Below are positions 1 to 9,206 of a stretch of DNA of 59,190 bases, in pieces. Source of the stretch: Candidatus Latescibacterota bacterium. GTDB lineage: Bacteria; Latescibacterota; UBA2968; GCA-2709665. Every line of letters begins with the position of its first letter. The first letter of the stretch is position 1. The stretch is from positions 1 through 59,190 of the forward strand of contig JAAXHE010000237.1 of the NCBI GenBank assembly GCA_012271065.1. Reading direction: 5' to 3'. The notes beneath the pieces are model-generated. The model was not told the DNA's origin, did not search any database, and saw only the letters and a program-made list of their open reading frames with translations. A program made the translations under genes and the position numbers.

Positions 1-173
1 ATACGAGACAGTATGTCGGTTTTCGACGCCACCTCCCGAAGCAGCATCACCCCCATATCGCTGGTGAGCACACCGCCATCGAAGACCGCTTCCACCTGCT
101 TGCCCGAAACACTTGCGAAAGAGAGCGTGCGTTGATTATCTTGACCACCCCCGGTAGTTTCCTCCTCTTTCAT
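1..173 (-). CDS. IS1380-family transposase, N-terminal fragment cut by window edge
   Basis: Translating the minus strand from the ATG at 171-173 gives an open frame that runs off the left edge. It contains FDGGVLTSDMGVMLLRE at about residues 32-48. This matches my memory of the conserved start of IS1380-family DDE transposases, which begin with FDGG.LTSD.G..LLRE a few dozen residues in. The short acidic leader before it is also usual. A good ribosome-binding site (GAGG read on the minus strand) is not obvious. Only 57 residues are visible, so whether the transposase is intact cannot be judged. The gene points away from the ABC transporter operon. Confidence 0.75.
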   Translation of the reverse strand, partial: MKEEETTGGGQDNQRTLSFASVSGKQVEAVFDGGVLTSDMGVMLLREVASKTDILSR

Positions 174-201
174 TGTGTTATGGTTATGTGCGTAACCACA
201 A

Positions 202-207
202 TATAAT
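202..207 (+). promoter_or_regulatory. Possible -10 box (TATAAT) inside the IS end, reading toward the ASPIC gene
   Basis: A perfect TATAAT lies 58 bases before the ATG at 265. No convincing -35 hexamer is found 16-18 bases upstream, so this is a weak prediction. It would mean that transcription of the downstream operon starts inside the insertion sequence. The region is AT-rich and a chance match is quite possible. Confidence 0.25.
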
Positions 208-264
208 ACAATGACTTGGGTATGGAAACTACCTTTTTTATGAATAATTCAGGCTATATCTCGT

Positions 265-1986
265 ATGATTCAATCGATTCGTGATTTTTTCTGGCTATTC
301 GTCCTTCTGATCTTTCAGCCCGCGGCGCTGTACGCGGAATCGCCCCGTTTCGTCGACGTGACGGCGTCATCGGGCATCGACTTCCGGCACGTCCACGGCG
401 GGACGGGCAAGAAGTACTTCGTGGAGACGATGGGGGCCGGGGTTGCATTCCTGGACTACAACAGCGACGGCCGGCTGGACGTTTTCGCCGTCAACGGCGG
501 GACCCTGCCCGGCTATGCCGGGCCTCCCCCTCGAAACCGGCTCTACCGGAACGCCGGCGGGGGTCGCTTCTCGGACGTGACGTGGTTCGCGGGAGTGGGC
601 CAAACGGCCTACGGCATGGGCGTCTGCGCCGGAGATTTCGACAACGACGGGCACGACGACCTCTACGTGACATGTTACGGTCCGAACAGCCTGTTCCGGA
701 ACAACGGAGACGGGACGTTCAGAAACGTCGCAGCCGAGGCCGGCGTGGCCGGCGATGCCGCGTGGAGCGTGGGGTGCGCCTTCCTGGACTACGACGCTGA
801 TGGATTCCTGGACCTCTACGTGGCCAACTACGTCGACTACTCGATCGCCTCCACGGAGACACGGCTGAGGCCCTACGTTTCCCGGTCCGCGCGCCTTTCG
901 GAGGAAGGCAGGTTCTATCCGCATCCCGACAACTTCAAGGGGGCGGCGGACCGCCTGTATCGCAACAACGGCGACGGGAGGTTTACGGACGCGACGGAGC
1001 AGGCGGGCGTCTACAATCCCGTCGGCAAGGGAATGGGGATGTCGTGCGCCGACGTCGACGGCGACGGCGCCGTGGACGTCTTCGTGGCCAACGATATGAC
1101 GCCGAATTTTCTCTATCTGAATCAGGGCGACGGGCGTTTCGTGGAGAAGGGACTTCTGTCGGGCGTGGCCTACAGCGGGTCCGGCGAGCTTCAGTCCAGC
1201 ATGGGCGCGGACTTCGGCGATTTCAACCGGGACGGCCGCCTGGACCTGGCAGTCACGAATTTCAGGCTGGAGGGCGCCGGGCTCTTCCGCAACGAGGGCG
1301 GGGCGCTATTTACGGATATTTCGTCGATTTCGGGGATCAGGACCCCCACGTTTCCCCACGTGGGATGGGGAACGGGATTTCTGGACTACGACAACGATGG
1401 CTGGACCGATCTTCTGATGGTGCACGGCCACGTGCTGGACAACGCCGACAGGGTGGGGAGCGTCTACCGCCAGCCCGGCATCCTGATGCGAAACAGGGGT
1501 GACGGCCGCTTCGTCGACGTCACGCGCGAAGTGAAGGACGATCTGTCCGCGCCGGTTCCCGGCCGGGGCGCCGCTTTCGGAGACTACGACAACGACGGCG
1601 ACGTGGACGTATTCATACTGGCGGTGAACGGTGCGGCGCGCCTCCTTAGAAACGAGGTGGGCAACCGGAACCGCTGGTTGACGATAAGGCTGGTGGGAGC
1701 AGCTCGCGGGGATCGGAAGCATCCAGGCGCCGAAGTACGCATGTCCAACCGCAACGGCATTGGCGCCCGCGTGACGGTCTGGACCGGCGGCCGCCGGCAG
1801 ACCCGCGAGGCCCGCAGTGGATCGAGCTATCTGTCGCAGAACGACTTCCGTCTTCATTTCGGACTCGGCAAGCACGCAGCCGCCGATTCGGTCACGGTCC
1901 GATGGCCCGGCGGCACGGTGGACCGGTTGGGGAGCATTGCATCCGATCGGGAGATCGTCGTGAGGGAAGGGGAAGCGGGTCCATGA
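265..1986 (+). CDS. Secreted CRTAC1-like FG-GAP/VCBS repeat protein with ASPIC/UnbV domain
   Basis: This 573-residue protein has a signal peptide (residues 1-24, hydrophobic core then AESPRF). Five or more FG-GAP/VCBS-type repeats follow, each with calcium-loop signatures such as DYNSDGRLDVF, DFDNDGHDDLY, DADGFLDLY and DYDNDGDVDVF. The C-terminal part (about 490-560, IGARVTVWTGGR to DSVTVRWPGG) matches the ASPIC/UnbV domain. Such proteins are exported, probably form beta-propellers and may bind ligands outside the cell, but their biochemical role is poorly known. The stop overlaps the start of the binding-protein gene by four bases (ATGA), which suggests co-translation with the ABC importer. 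The ATG sits only about a dozen bases after the presumed IS end and has no clear Shine-Dalgarno site. The start was chosen because it gives a good signal peptide. Confidence 0.88.
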   Translation: MIQSIRDFFWLFVLLIFQPAALYAESPRFVDVTASSGIDFRHVHGGTGKKYFVETMGAGVAFLDYNSDGRLDVFAVNGGTLPGYAGPPPRNRLYRNAGGGRFSDVTWFAGVGQTAYGMGVCAGDFDNDGHDDLYVTCYGPNSLFRNNGDGTFRNVAAEAGVAGDAAWSVGCAFLDYDADGFLDLYVANYVDYSIASTETRLRPYVSRSARLSEEGRFYPHPDNFKGAADRLYRNNGDGRFTDATEQAGVYNPVGKGMGMSCADVDGDGAVDVFVANDMTPNFLYLNQGDGRFVEKGLLSGVAYSGSGELQSSMGADFGDFNRDGRLDLAVTNFRLEGAGLFRNEGGALFTDISSISGIRTPTFPHVGWGTGFLDYDNDGWTDLLMVHGHVLDNADRVGSVYRQPGILMRNRGDGRFVDVTREVKDDLSAPVPGRGAAFGDYDNDGDVDVFILAVNGAARLLRNEVGNRNRWLTIRLVGAARGDRKHPGAEVRMSNRNGIGARVTVWTGGRRQTREARSGSSYLSQNDFRLHFGLGKHAAADSVTVRWPGGTVDRLGSIASDREIVVREGEAGP

Positions 1987-3944
1987 TTCTCCGGAGCACG
2001 GATCGGCGAACGGGCGTCATTTTCGCAGTGCTTGCGGTGGCGCTTTCCTGTGTACCGGCGCATGCCGGCCGGCCCAGGGAGATCCGTTACATCGGGCCGC
2101 CGGTGAGTACGTTGAACAGCTATTTGTATACGGGGGGGATGTACGCACAGATCACGCTGGGCACGAAAGAGGGCCTGGTTCAACTGGGGCCGGAAGGAGG
2201 GCTTATTCCGGCGCAGGCCGAGCGTTGGGAAATCTCCGAAGACCGGCTGTCGTATACGTTCTTTCTCCGTCGGGACAACCGCTGGTACGACGGCACAACG
2301 GTAACGGCGCCGGACTACAGGGCCGCCTTCATCTATCAGATGGAACCCGGGCGTGAAAGCAAGTGGCTCTGGGATACGCCGCTCCAATACGTGGTCAAGG
2401 CCATGGACTTTCGGAACGGCGCCGCCCATGAGGACGAAGTGGGCGTGGACGTGCCGGACGACTTCACGCTGCGATTCCGCCTCGCGCGGCCATATCCCGC
2501 TTTCATGAACGCCATGGTAACGGGAAGCATGTTTCCGATTCACCGCGGGTCACTTGAAGCGTACGGAGACGCGTGGCACAAGCCGCCCAACTACCAGGGG
2601 AACGGGCCGTACAGGATCGTGGAGTGGGAACTCAATTCCCATATCATCCTCGAGCAGAATCCGCAATACAATCTGCCCCGGGGCAATCTGGATCGGATAC
2701 ACAGCCGGTTCGCGGGCAGACCGCTGGAAGGTTATCAGAGCGGAGAGATCGACTTCGCGCTGCTGCCGTCGATCGCCGATATCTACTACGCCAGACACCA
2801 TCCCGAACTGAGCGACGAACTGGTCCTGACGCCCACGAGCGGACTCTCCTTCGTTAAATTTCTCTTCTCGAAGCACCCGGTCTACTGGGACGTCCGCGTT
2901 CGACGGGCGATTGCCCTCGGATTCGACAAGCGCCGGATCGTGGAGTCGATCTTTCTCGGACGTGAGACGCCGATGCATATGCTCTCCACGCCCGCGATGC
3001 CGGACTGGGATCCGGGATTCGGGATGAGATTCGACCTCGAAGAAGCCCGGCGCCTGCTGTCCGAAGCGGGATATCCGGGCGGGAAGGGCATTCCAGAGTC
3101 GGTGATTCTGATCCCGTCGTACCTGGCGCCGGAGATGGTGTCGCAGTTCGTGGTGATTGCCGCCATGCTCGAAGAAAACCTGGGCATCCGGTTCAGGATC
3201 GACAATCAGGAACTGGGGGTGTACGCCGACAAGCGGGTTTCCCTGAATCCATCGGATTATGCGGGGTTTTGCTTTGCGGCCTCGGGAGCGCCGTGGCCGA
3301 ATCCCATCTACGGCACGACATGGATCGAAAACGTCCAGTGGACGGACGATCCCGGGGTCTACGGGGCCTGGTGGGAGGGGCAGCGGCGAATCCTGCAGGT
3401 CCGTTCGGGCATGATCAGACTCGAAGGCGGGGAGAATCTCTCCGATTTCAAGCCGGTCCACCGGCGGATCGGGGCGTACGCGGATTCGGTGATGTCGCTC
3501 TTTGCGAACGGTAGTCACGGTCCGCACCTGCGCAGGCAGGCGGAAGAGGCGATGAGCGGATGGCGGCAGACGGCGGACGAGATCCTGCGGACGGCGGGCG
3601 AACCGGATGCGGACCTGGAGTGGTGCTGGAAGGCGCTCAATGTCACGCTTCTCCAGGCCCGTCAATACCATTTCCAGTGGTCGAACACCAGCGACCTGCG
3701 CTGGCGGCTGGAGGAAATGCGTCAGGAAGCGCACCACGCGCGGGCCCCGTCCCTCCAGGCAGAGATCAACCGCGAAGTACACCGCCTGGTGCAGGCATTC
3801 AGCTGGGATTTCCCGCTCCACGTCGCCAATGCAACGGTGCTGGTCAAGCCCTACGTGAAGGGGCTGAGATTCTGCGCCTACTGGTGGGCCAATCCCATGT
3901 ATCTGAAATGGATCAATATCGATGACAGGGGTCAGCAACTGTAA
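1983..3944 (+). CDS. ABC importer substrate-binding protein, family 5 (peptide/oligosaccharide type)
   Basis: This 653-residue exported protein has a signal peptide ending near residue 29 (AHAG). The body resembles SBP_bac_5 proteins: an N-terminal lobe with L..AERWEISEDRLSYTFFLR and the DVRVRRAIALGFDKRR segment found in DppA/OppA-like proteins. It is longer than usual (family 500-600) because of an insert at about 440-600 rich in helices and Trp. It would bind the ligand in the periplasm and deliver it to the two permeases that follow. I chose the ATG at 1983 rather than an in-frame ATG at 1902, because 1983 gives the signal peptide and the ATGA overlap with the preceding stop. The ligand is unknown. 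The polysaccharide lyase in the locus points to oligosaccharides as much as peptides. Confidence 0.85.
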   Translation: MILRSTDRRTGVIFAVLAVALSCVPAHAGRPREIRYIGPPVSTLNSYLYTGGMYAQITLGTKEGLVQLGPEGGLIPAQAERWEISEDRLSYTFFLRRDNRWYDGTTVTAPDYRAAFIYQMEPGRESKWLWDTPLQYVVKAMDFRNGAAHEDEVGVDVPDDFTLRFRLARPYPAFMNAMVTGSMFPIHRGSLEAYGDAWHKPPNYQGNGPYRIVEWELNSHIILEQNPQYNLPRGNLDRIHSRFAGRPLEGYQSGEIDFALLPSIADIYYARHHPELSDELVLTPTSGLSFVKFLFSKHPVYWDVRVRRAIALGFDKRRIVESIFLGRETPMHMLSTPAMPDWDPGFGMRFDLEEARRLLSEAGYPGGKGIPESVILIPSYLAPEMVSQFVVIAAMLEENLGIRFRIDNQELGVYADKRVSLNPSDYAGFCFAASGAPWPNPIYGTTWIENVQWTDDPGVYGAWWEGQRRILQVRSGMIRLEGGENLSDFKPVHRRIGAYADSVMSLFANGSHGPHLRRQAEEAMSGWRQTADEILRTAGEPDADLEWCWKALNVTLLQARQYHFQWSNTSDLRWRLEEMRQEAHHARAPSLQAEINREVHRLVQAFSWDFPLHVANATVLVKPYVKGLRFCAYWWANPMYLKWINIDDRGQQL

Positions 3945-3974
3945 TCGGGAGCGGTCCCGATACGGAGAAACGTC

Positions 3975-4952
3975 ATGGTGATGTTCTTCTTTCGCCGGGT
4001 CGGTCAGATCTTCGTGAGCCTGATCGCGATTCTGATCATCACGTTCTACCTGATGCACGCCGCGCCGGGCGACTTCTTCAATATCGAACGGCTGATGAAC
4101 CAGCAGATAACGGGCAGCCGGCTGAGCCAGTTCGAGGAGAAGAGCCAGACGCTCATGCTCTGGGAGGAACGCTATGGCGAGAATACGCCCGTCTGGGAGC
4201 AGATCCTGATCTATTTGCGGCACGCGGCCGTTCTGGACTTCGGACCCTCGTTCCGCTACCCGGACACGACCATCCAGGAGATGATGACCAGGGCCTTTCC
4301 GCGGACGTTCGTCCTGGCCTTCTCGCCGATGCTCCTCGCCCTACTGGTCGGCATTCCCATGGGGATCGGGGCGGCGCTGTACCGGAATACCTGGATCGAC
4401 CGCGCGACCATGTTCGTTTCCATGCTGGGCATCTGCATCCCGTCGTACGTCATCGCCCTGATCGTTATCGTCTTCTTCGCTGTGTCGCTTCAGATGTTCC
4501 CCACGTCCGGTTGGGGGACATGGGAGTACGCGGTGCTTCCGGTCATGGCGATGGTCTTCCAGCCCGTTGCCGGCATCGCCAGGTACGTCCGGGTGAGCCT
4601 GATCAAGGAACTGGGCGAAGACTACGTGCGAACGGTCTTCTCGAAAGGGGGAAACCGGAACAAGGCGGTTTTTCGCCATGCATTGCGGAATTCGCTGATC
4701 CCCCTGCTGACCATCACCGGACCGCAGTTCGCCAATCTCATGGTGAGCACGGCGTTTATCGAGGAAATCTTCAATATCCCCGGCCTTGGCAAGCTGTTCG
4801 TGGCCGCCGCCGGAACCCGCGACTATCCCATGATCATCACGTCCACTCTGTTCTTCGGATTCCTGATCATGCTGATGAACCTGCTGGTGGATATCGGGTA
4901 CGCGCTGATCGATCCGCGCATCCGGGCGAGTTATAGACAGAACAGGGGATGA
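3975..4952 (+). CDS. ABC importer permease, DppB/OppB type
   Basis: This 325-residue inner-membrane protein has about six hydrophobic segments. It starts with the typical DppB pattern (RRVGQIFVSLIAILIITFYL, then MHAAPGDFF). The coupling-helix (EAA-like) region is clear at about 205-240: ARYVRVSLIKELGEDYVRT, then HALRNSLIPLLT. It would form half of the membrane channel with the next gene product. It lies 30 bases after the binding protein and 21 bases before the second permease, all in one direction. An insert of about 30 residues after the first membrane segment (EEKSQTLMLWEERYGENTPV) is normal for this family. Confidence 0.93.
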   Translation: MVMFFFRRVGQIFVSLIAILIITFYLMHAAPGDFFNIERLMNQQITGSRLSQFEEKSQTLMLWEERYGENTPVWEQILIYLRHAAVLDFGPSFRYPDTTIQEMMTRAFPRTFVLAFSPMLLALLVGIPMGIGAALYRNTWIDRATMFVSMLGICIPSYVIALIVIVFFAVSLQMFPTSGWGTWEYAVLPVMAMVFQPVAGIARYVRVSLIKELGEDYVRTVFSKGGNRNKAVFRHALRNSLIPLLTITGPQFANLMVSTAFIEEIFNIPGLGKLFVAAAGTRDYPMIITSTLFFGFLIMLMNLLVDIGYALIDPRIRASYRQNRG

Positions 4953-4973
4953 CCATTAATAAGGAGATAACCC

Positions 4974-5873
4974 GTGGCTGCATTGAATCCCTCTGGGCGT
5001 TTGCAGTCCGATGCGGATGAGTCGTCGCCTCCGCTGCGGATTTCGTACTGGGGCGCCGTCTGGCGGCGATTCGCCTCGAACCGTCTGGCGGTGCTGAGCC
5101 TGGGGTTTGTGATCGCGATGGTTCTGGCGGCAGCCCTGGCGGACACCATCGCGCCGTACGGGTATAACCAGATCGACCTGGACAACGCGTACCAGCCGCC
5201 GTCCTGGAGACACATCGCCGGGACGGACGAGGTGGGGCGGGACATTTTCAGCCGCCTGATCTTCAGCCTTCAGACGGCCCTGGCGGTCGCATTCGGGGCC
5301 ACGGTGATTTCGGTGGCGATCGGCGGCCTCATCGGCGCGGTCGCGGGCTACGCGGGCGGTGTCGTGGACAACGTGCTGATGCGGTTTACCGATGTGATGT
5401 ACGCGTTCCCCGGGTTCCTGTTCAGCATCATCCTGGTGTCCGTCCTGGGCCGGGGCATCGTGACGATCTTCATTGCCATCGCGGCCACCGGCTGGGTGGG
5501 GTTCGCCCGGCTGATGCGCGCCCAGGTTCTGTCCATCAAGAACCTCGAATACGTGGAGTCGGCGCGGGCGCTCGGGGCAACACACCGATACGCGATCCGG
5601 CGTTACGTGCTCCCGAACTCATTCGGCCCCCTGATCGTCGCGATCGCCTTCATGGTCCCCAGCCTGATGATGACGGAATCGGCGCTGAGTCTCCTCGGTC
5701 TGGGGGTGATGCCTCCCCGGCCGAGCTGGGGCGTCCTGATCCAGGTGGGGAGCCTGAATTTCAGGGCCTTTCCCTATCAGCTCACGTGGCCGGCCGCCAC
5801 GTTCGCGCTCGCGCTGCTTTCATTTACGTATCTGGGCGACGGGCTGAACGACGCGTTCAATCCCAAAGAGTAA
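4974..5873 (+). CDS. ABC importer permease, DppC/OppC type
   Basis: This 299-residue permease partners the preceding one. A cytoplasmic N-terminus with RRFASNRLAVLSL leads into the first membrane helix, followed by the family hallmark GTDEVGRDIFSRLIF. The EAA-type loop FARLMRAQVLSIKNLEYVES, then ARALGATHRYAIRRYVLPN, contacts the ATPases. The start is GTG at 4974, preceded by a strong AAGGAG at 4961-4966. The domain order and length agree with DppC/OppC, and no defects are seen. Confidence 0.93.
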   Translation: MAALNPSGRLQSDADESSPPLRISYWGAVWRRFASNRLAVLSLGFVIAMVLAAALADTIAPYGYNQIDLDNAYQPPSWRHIAGTDEVGRDIFSRLIFSLQTALAVAFGATVISVAIGGLIGAVAGYAGGVVDNVLMRFTDVMYAFPGFLFSIILVSVLGRGIVTIFIAIAATGWVGFARLMRAQVLSIKNLEYVESARALGATHRYAIRRYVLPNSFGPLIVAIAFMVPSLMMTESALSLLGLGVMPPRPSWGVLIQVGSLNFRAFPYQLTWPAATFALALLSFTYLGDGLNDAFNPKE

Positions 5874-5904
5874 GTCCTACCTACCCTCTGTGCGAGGCAG
5901 GTTC

Positions 5905-6861
5905 GTGTCCACTCTGCTTGAGATCCGTAATCTGAAGACGTACTTCTACCGCCGCGACGGCGTGGTGAGAGCGGTGGACGGGATTTCGTACGAGGTTGGG
6001 GAAAGGGAGAGCGTGGGGATCGTCGGGGAAAGCGGCAGCGGCAAGAGCGTGAGCATGCTGTCCGTTGTGAGACTGATTGGCGGAAGCGGAAAGATCGAAG
6101 CCGGCGAGGTGGTCTTCGGGGGACGAAATCTGCTCGAACTGGATGAAAGGGCGCTTCAGGAAATTCGCGGCAGCGACATCGGGTTCATCTTTCAGAACCC
6201 CCAGACTTCCCTGAACCCGACGATGCGCAGCGGCCCGCAGATCGCGGAACCCCTGTTGTGGCACGGTCGCGCCGACCGGAAGCGATCCTTCGAGCGCGCG
6301 GTGTCGCTGCTGGAAGAGGTGGGCATTCCCGCGCCGGCGTCGCGTTACCGGAACTACCCGTTCGAACTGTCGGGAGGGATGAAGCAGCGCGTGATGATCG
6401 CGATGGCGTTGAGCTGCGAGCCGAAGCTGATGATCGCCGACGAACCCACCACGGCGCTGGACGTCACCACGCAGGCTCAGATCATGGATCTGTTGAACAG
6501 AATGAAGGCGTCGTACGGCATGTCCACCGTGCTGATTACGCACGACTTCGGCCTGGCCGTGGAGTTCAGCGACAGGATCGTCGTCATGTACGCGGGCAGG
6601 GTTGCCGAAATCGCGCCCGTCCGTGAATTTCTGAATTCCCCCAGGCACCCGTATTCCATCGGGCTGCTGGAAAACGCGAAGATGGTCCGGGGGCGTCTGG
6701 ATACCATCCCCGGGCAACCGCCTGACATGACCCGGCCGCCTTCCGGTTGCCGCTTCCATCCGCGCTGCCCCCGCGCGACGGACCGGTGCCGGGAAGAGCA
6801 CCCCGGTATGTCCCGGATGTCGGACGACCATTCCGTGTACTGCTGGCATCATGACGCGTGA
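5905..6861 (+). CDS. ABC importer ATPase, DppD/OppD type
   Basis: This 318-residue ATPase has Walker A GESGSGKS, signature LSGGMKQR, Walker B LMIADEPTTALD and the switch histidine in ITHDFG. The C-terminal oligopeptide-transporter extension carries the cysteine cluster C-x5-C (CRFHPRC) and a further C in DRCREEHPG, as in DppD/OppD. It energises transport with the second ATPase encoded at 9451. I prefer the GTG at 5905 (MSTLLEIRNL), which has GAGG about 7 bases upstream. A GTG at 5890 would add five residues. It ends 17 bases before the convergent stop of the lyase gene, so the importer operon is split here. Confidence 0.93.
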   Translation: MSTLLEIRNLKTYFYRRDGVVRAVDGISYEVGERESVGIVGESGSGKSVSMLSVVRLIGGSGKIEAGEVVFGGRNLLELDERALQEIRGSDIGFIFQNPQTSLNPTMRSGPQIAEPLLWHGRADRKRSFERAVSLLEEVGIPAPASRYRNYPFELSGGMKQRVMIAMALSCEPKLMIADEPTTALDVTTQAQIMDLLNRMKASYGMSTVLITHDFGLAVEFSDRIVVMYAGRVAEIAPVREFLNSPRHPYSIGLLENAKMVRGRLDTIPGQPPDMTRPPSGCRFHPRCPRATDRCREEHPGMSRMSDDHSVYCWHHDA

Positions 6862-6878
6862 GGTCGGATCTCCCGCAG

Positions 6879-9206
6879 CTAAAAATCCTTCAGCAGGCCC
6901 GCCCGGTCCGCGTAGTCGAAAAACCGAAGCAGATCGCGCCAGATGACGCTGATGGAGTCGCCTGTCGCGCGGACGACCTCGCAGCCGAATCTCGTCTTCT
7001 CGAGATGCCCTACGGACGGGAAGGTCGAAATCATGTTCATCTCGATGTCCCGCAGGCCGGCGTGCACGTACTTTTCGTCACCGGTGATTTCCCACGCGTA
7101 GCCGATACTCTCCCGGAGGGCGGAAAAACCGATGTAGCTCATCGGCGTCTCGTTTCCGGGCATGGACAGATAGAGCCCTTCAGGCGTGCGAACGTCCTCG
7201 CTTGCCAGAAAGTCGCACAACCTCAGGAACGACTCCTTGCTGACGGGATTTCCGAAGGTCTGGTAGTGGTACGCCAGCCCGGTGGCGGCGATGCTGCCCA
7301 TCACCGCCTGCTGGTAGGGGATGGGGCCCCAGCCGCCGCTGCAGCCGCCGTTGGGTTCCAGCGGGTCCGGTCCCTCTGTAAAAGAAGCCGCAATCGTCTC
7401 CGCAACCTCCGCGTACCGCTCTTCCCCGGTTGCCCGGTACACGCTGCACAGCGCGATCAACGGCCACCCCCGGTCCCTCGCGCCGCGCCGCCCCCCCCCC
7501 CCCGCCACCTTCCTGCAGATCAGATCCGCCACGCCGCGCGCGGATTCCAGCGCCGGAGTATACCCGCAATAATAGTAGTAAGATAGAAAGCCCTCCGCCC
7601 ACATGTGCGAGAGGTGGCAGTTGGGCTTCCCGTCAGCCCCGACGTGATAGGCGCCGTGGGAGGTCCATCCGCCCTGCTCGTCGAAGTGATCGTCGAAGTG
7701 GATGATGTCCAGGTCCATCACGTGCCGGATCGCGGATTCGAAGGCGTCGAGATAGAGGTAATTGCCGGTGCGTACAAGCTGGAGGTACACGGTCTGGCCG
7801 AAGTCGTGCTCACAGTTGGCCATGAAATCCAGGCGTCCCCAGGATGCGCTCATCAGCTGCTCGTAGTCGCCGTAGTCCATCATGCCCAGGCGCCGGTCGT
7901 ATCCCAGGAATTGCTCGAATTCCAGGCGGAACTTCTGTTCGATGCCCTTGTATTTCCCGGGCTGATAGCGGAACACGGGCCCGACCGCGCCGGAGTCGAT
8001 AAACCAGTCCGGAGAAGAGAAGACCACGGGAAACTGATACGCGAAGTGCCAGTCCGCCAGCCGCGCCTGGGCGGCGTCGCCCGTGTAGGCGCGCAGCTTG
8101 ACCTGATGCGACTTGGCCTGCCCCTGGAAGATCGCGAGCGGCCCCGCGGCTTCGGGCCAGAGATCCAGGACGATTCTGCCGGCGTCCGCGGAAAACCCCT
8201 TGGGCCACTGCTGGACGAACTTCCGGACCGAGGCCGCGACCCCGCCTTCGCCGTCCCCCGCGGAAACCCACCCGTGCGACCGGCCAACCTGCGTTTCGCC
8301 GTCGTCCACGTCGGCGTCGATCATGGCGTCGTACATGGCCGTTCGCGGGGCCTCGGTCAACAGGCCTCGAATCGGCCGGGCCGACGTGATCAGTCCCTGG
8401 TTCCCAACCGTGGCGATGGGACAGGTTGCGAATTCGTCGGCGCCGCCGATGGCGTGTTCCACGACAAGCCGCACCGCCCGCAGCTGCCGCAGACGCGGAC
8501 TTTCCAGGTCCACGCTCGGGGTACCGATACCCTGGGCCAGTTTCCGGCGTTCCGGAACGTCCCGGTAGGGCTCATCGTGGATGAACTGGTACTCCACCTC
8601 CAGGTCCTCGGCGCCCGCGAATACCGTCACCCGGAAAACGAGCGAAAACAGTTTTTGACCGCCCTCGTCACGGTGCGTGCCCTTCCTGCTCACGACCAGC
8701 ATCTTGCCGGTGGACCTCTCAATGCGGGGTTCTCCCTCGAGCCGGCTCGAGTATACGACGCCGGATTCGTCTTCGATCTGTGCGCTGACCGTTCGGATAC
8801 ACGCCCGGTCTCTCCTGCTGCACCCGACCAGGAACGCCTTTCCGGAAGCAGGAAGTACAAATCGCAGAACGCCGTTGTCGACCTCGATTCCCGCCTCTGT
8901 TTCCGAAACCGCAATCCCGGGTCCCGTATCGGGTTCCCGGGAGTCCTCCGCCCACGTCAGCGCATAGTGCTTCCGTCCATTGCGTTCAAAGTGTACCGGA
9001 AACTGAAGCAGCACCCACTTCAGGGACCGGTCGGGCCATCGTGCCAACACTTCCGAAGCGAGAGGCAGGACCTGGCCCGTCTCGTCCTTCAGGGTCAGCC
9101 TCGCGGAATCCGTCAGAGATCCCTCCGGGAACGGGAGTCCCCTGCACAGCCACTCTCCACGGCGCGGCGCCCGGATTTCGTTCGCCAGCGTGATATCTAC
9201 GGCCAT
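6879..9206 (-). CDS. PcRGLX/YetA-like polysaccharide lyase family protein
   Basis: This 775-residue protein has no obvious signal peptide. Its opening (about residues 10-90: PRRGEWLCRGLPFPEGSL, then RWPDRSLKWVLLQFP) matches my memory of the N-terminal RIFT-barrel domain of YetA and exo-rhamnogalacturonan lyase PcRGLX. The middle is beta-rich, and the last ~300 residues are helical with aromatic/glycine patterns of an alpha/alpha toroid (FDDHFDEQGGWTSHGAYHVG, HLSHMWAEGFLSYYYYCGYT). In the family this fold cleaves galacturonic-acid-containing polysaccharide; activity here is inferred. It lies opposite to the importer genes and between the two ATPases. The coding strand has 13 consecutive G at 7491-7503, encoding four glycines in the toroid part, a possible slippage site or assembly weak point. 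Confidence 0.75.
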   Translation of the reverse strand: MAVDITLANEIRAPRRGEWLCRGLPFPEGSLTDSARLTLKDETGQVLPLASEVLARWPDRSLKWVLLQFPVHFERNGRKHYALTWAEDSREPDTGPGIAVSETEAGIEVDNGVLRFVLPASGKAFLVGCSRRDRACIRTVSAQIEDESGVVYSSRLEGEPRIERSTGKMLVVSRKGTHRDEGGQKLFSLVFRVTVFAGAEDLEVEYQFIHDEPYRDVPERRKLAQGIGTPSVDLESPRLRQLRAVRLVVEHAIGGADEFATCPIATVGNQGLITSARPIRGLLTEAPRTAMYDAMIDADVDDGETQVGRSHGWVSAGDGEGGVAASVRKFVQQWPKGFSADAGRIVLDLWPEAAGPLAIFQGQAKSHQVKLRAYTGDAAQARLADWHFAYQFPVVFSSPDWFIDSGAVGPVFRYQPGKYKGIEQKFRLEFEQFLGYDRRLGMMDYGDYEQLMSASWGRLDFMANCEHDFGQTVYLQLVRTGNYLYLDAFESAIRHVMDLDIIHFDDHFDEQGGWTSHGAYHVGADGKPNCHLSHMWAEGFLSYYYYCGYTPALESARGVADLICRKVAGGGGRRGARDRGWPLIALCSVYRATGEERYAEVAETIAASFTEGPDPLEPNGGCSGGWGPIPYQQAVMGSIAATGLAYHYQTFGNPVSKESFLRLCDFLASEDVRTPEGLYLSMPGNETPMSYIGFSALRESIGYAWEITGDEKYVHAGLRDIEMNMISTFPSVGHLEKTRFGCEVVRATGDSISVIWRDLLRFFDYADRAGLLKDF
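7491..7503 (-). repeat. 13-G homopolymer (on coding strand) inside the lyase gene
   Basis: The plus strand shows 13 C in a row, flanked by G on both sides. On the coding strand it spans the codons for a Gly-Gly-Gly-Gly run before RRGARDRGW. The reading frame is open through a tract of 13. A gain or loss of one base would truncate the last third of the protein. Confidence 0.95.

Larger units (their letters stand above)
1..254 (-). mobile_element. End of an IS1380-like insertion sequence (outer boundary approximate)
   Basis: This is the transposase start plus about 80 AT-rich bases beyond it. The AT-rich stretch ends near 241-253 in TGAATAATTCAGG, which reads CCTGAATTATTCA outward from the element. 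IS1380-type ends commonly begin with CC, so I place the terminus near 253. This is an inference, because the opposite end lies outside the window and the inverted repeat and target duplication cannot be compared. The GC content rises sharply just after this point. The segment also holds a small GGTTA/TAACC hairpin at 183-198. Confidence 0.45.

Noticed and set aside
2550..4223. Long minus-strand open frame opposite the substrate-binding protein gene
   Set aside because: It is a shadow of the binding-protein and permease genes, spans their boundary and contains no domain.
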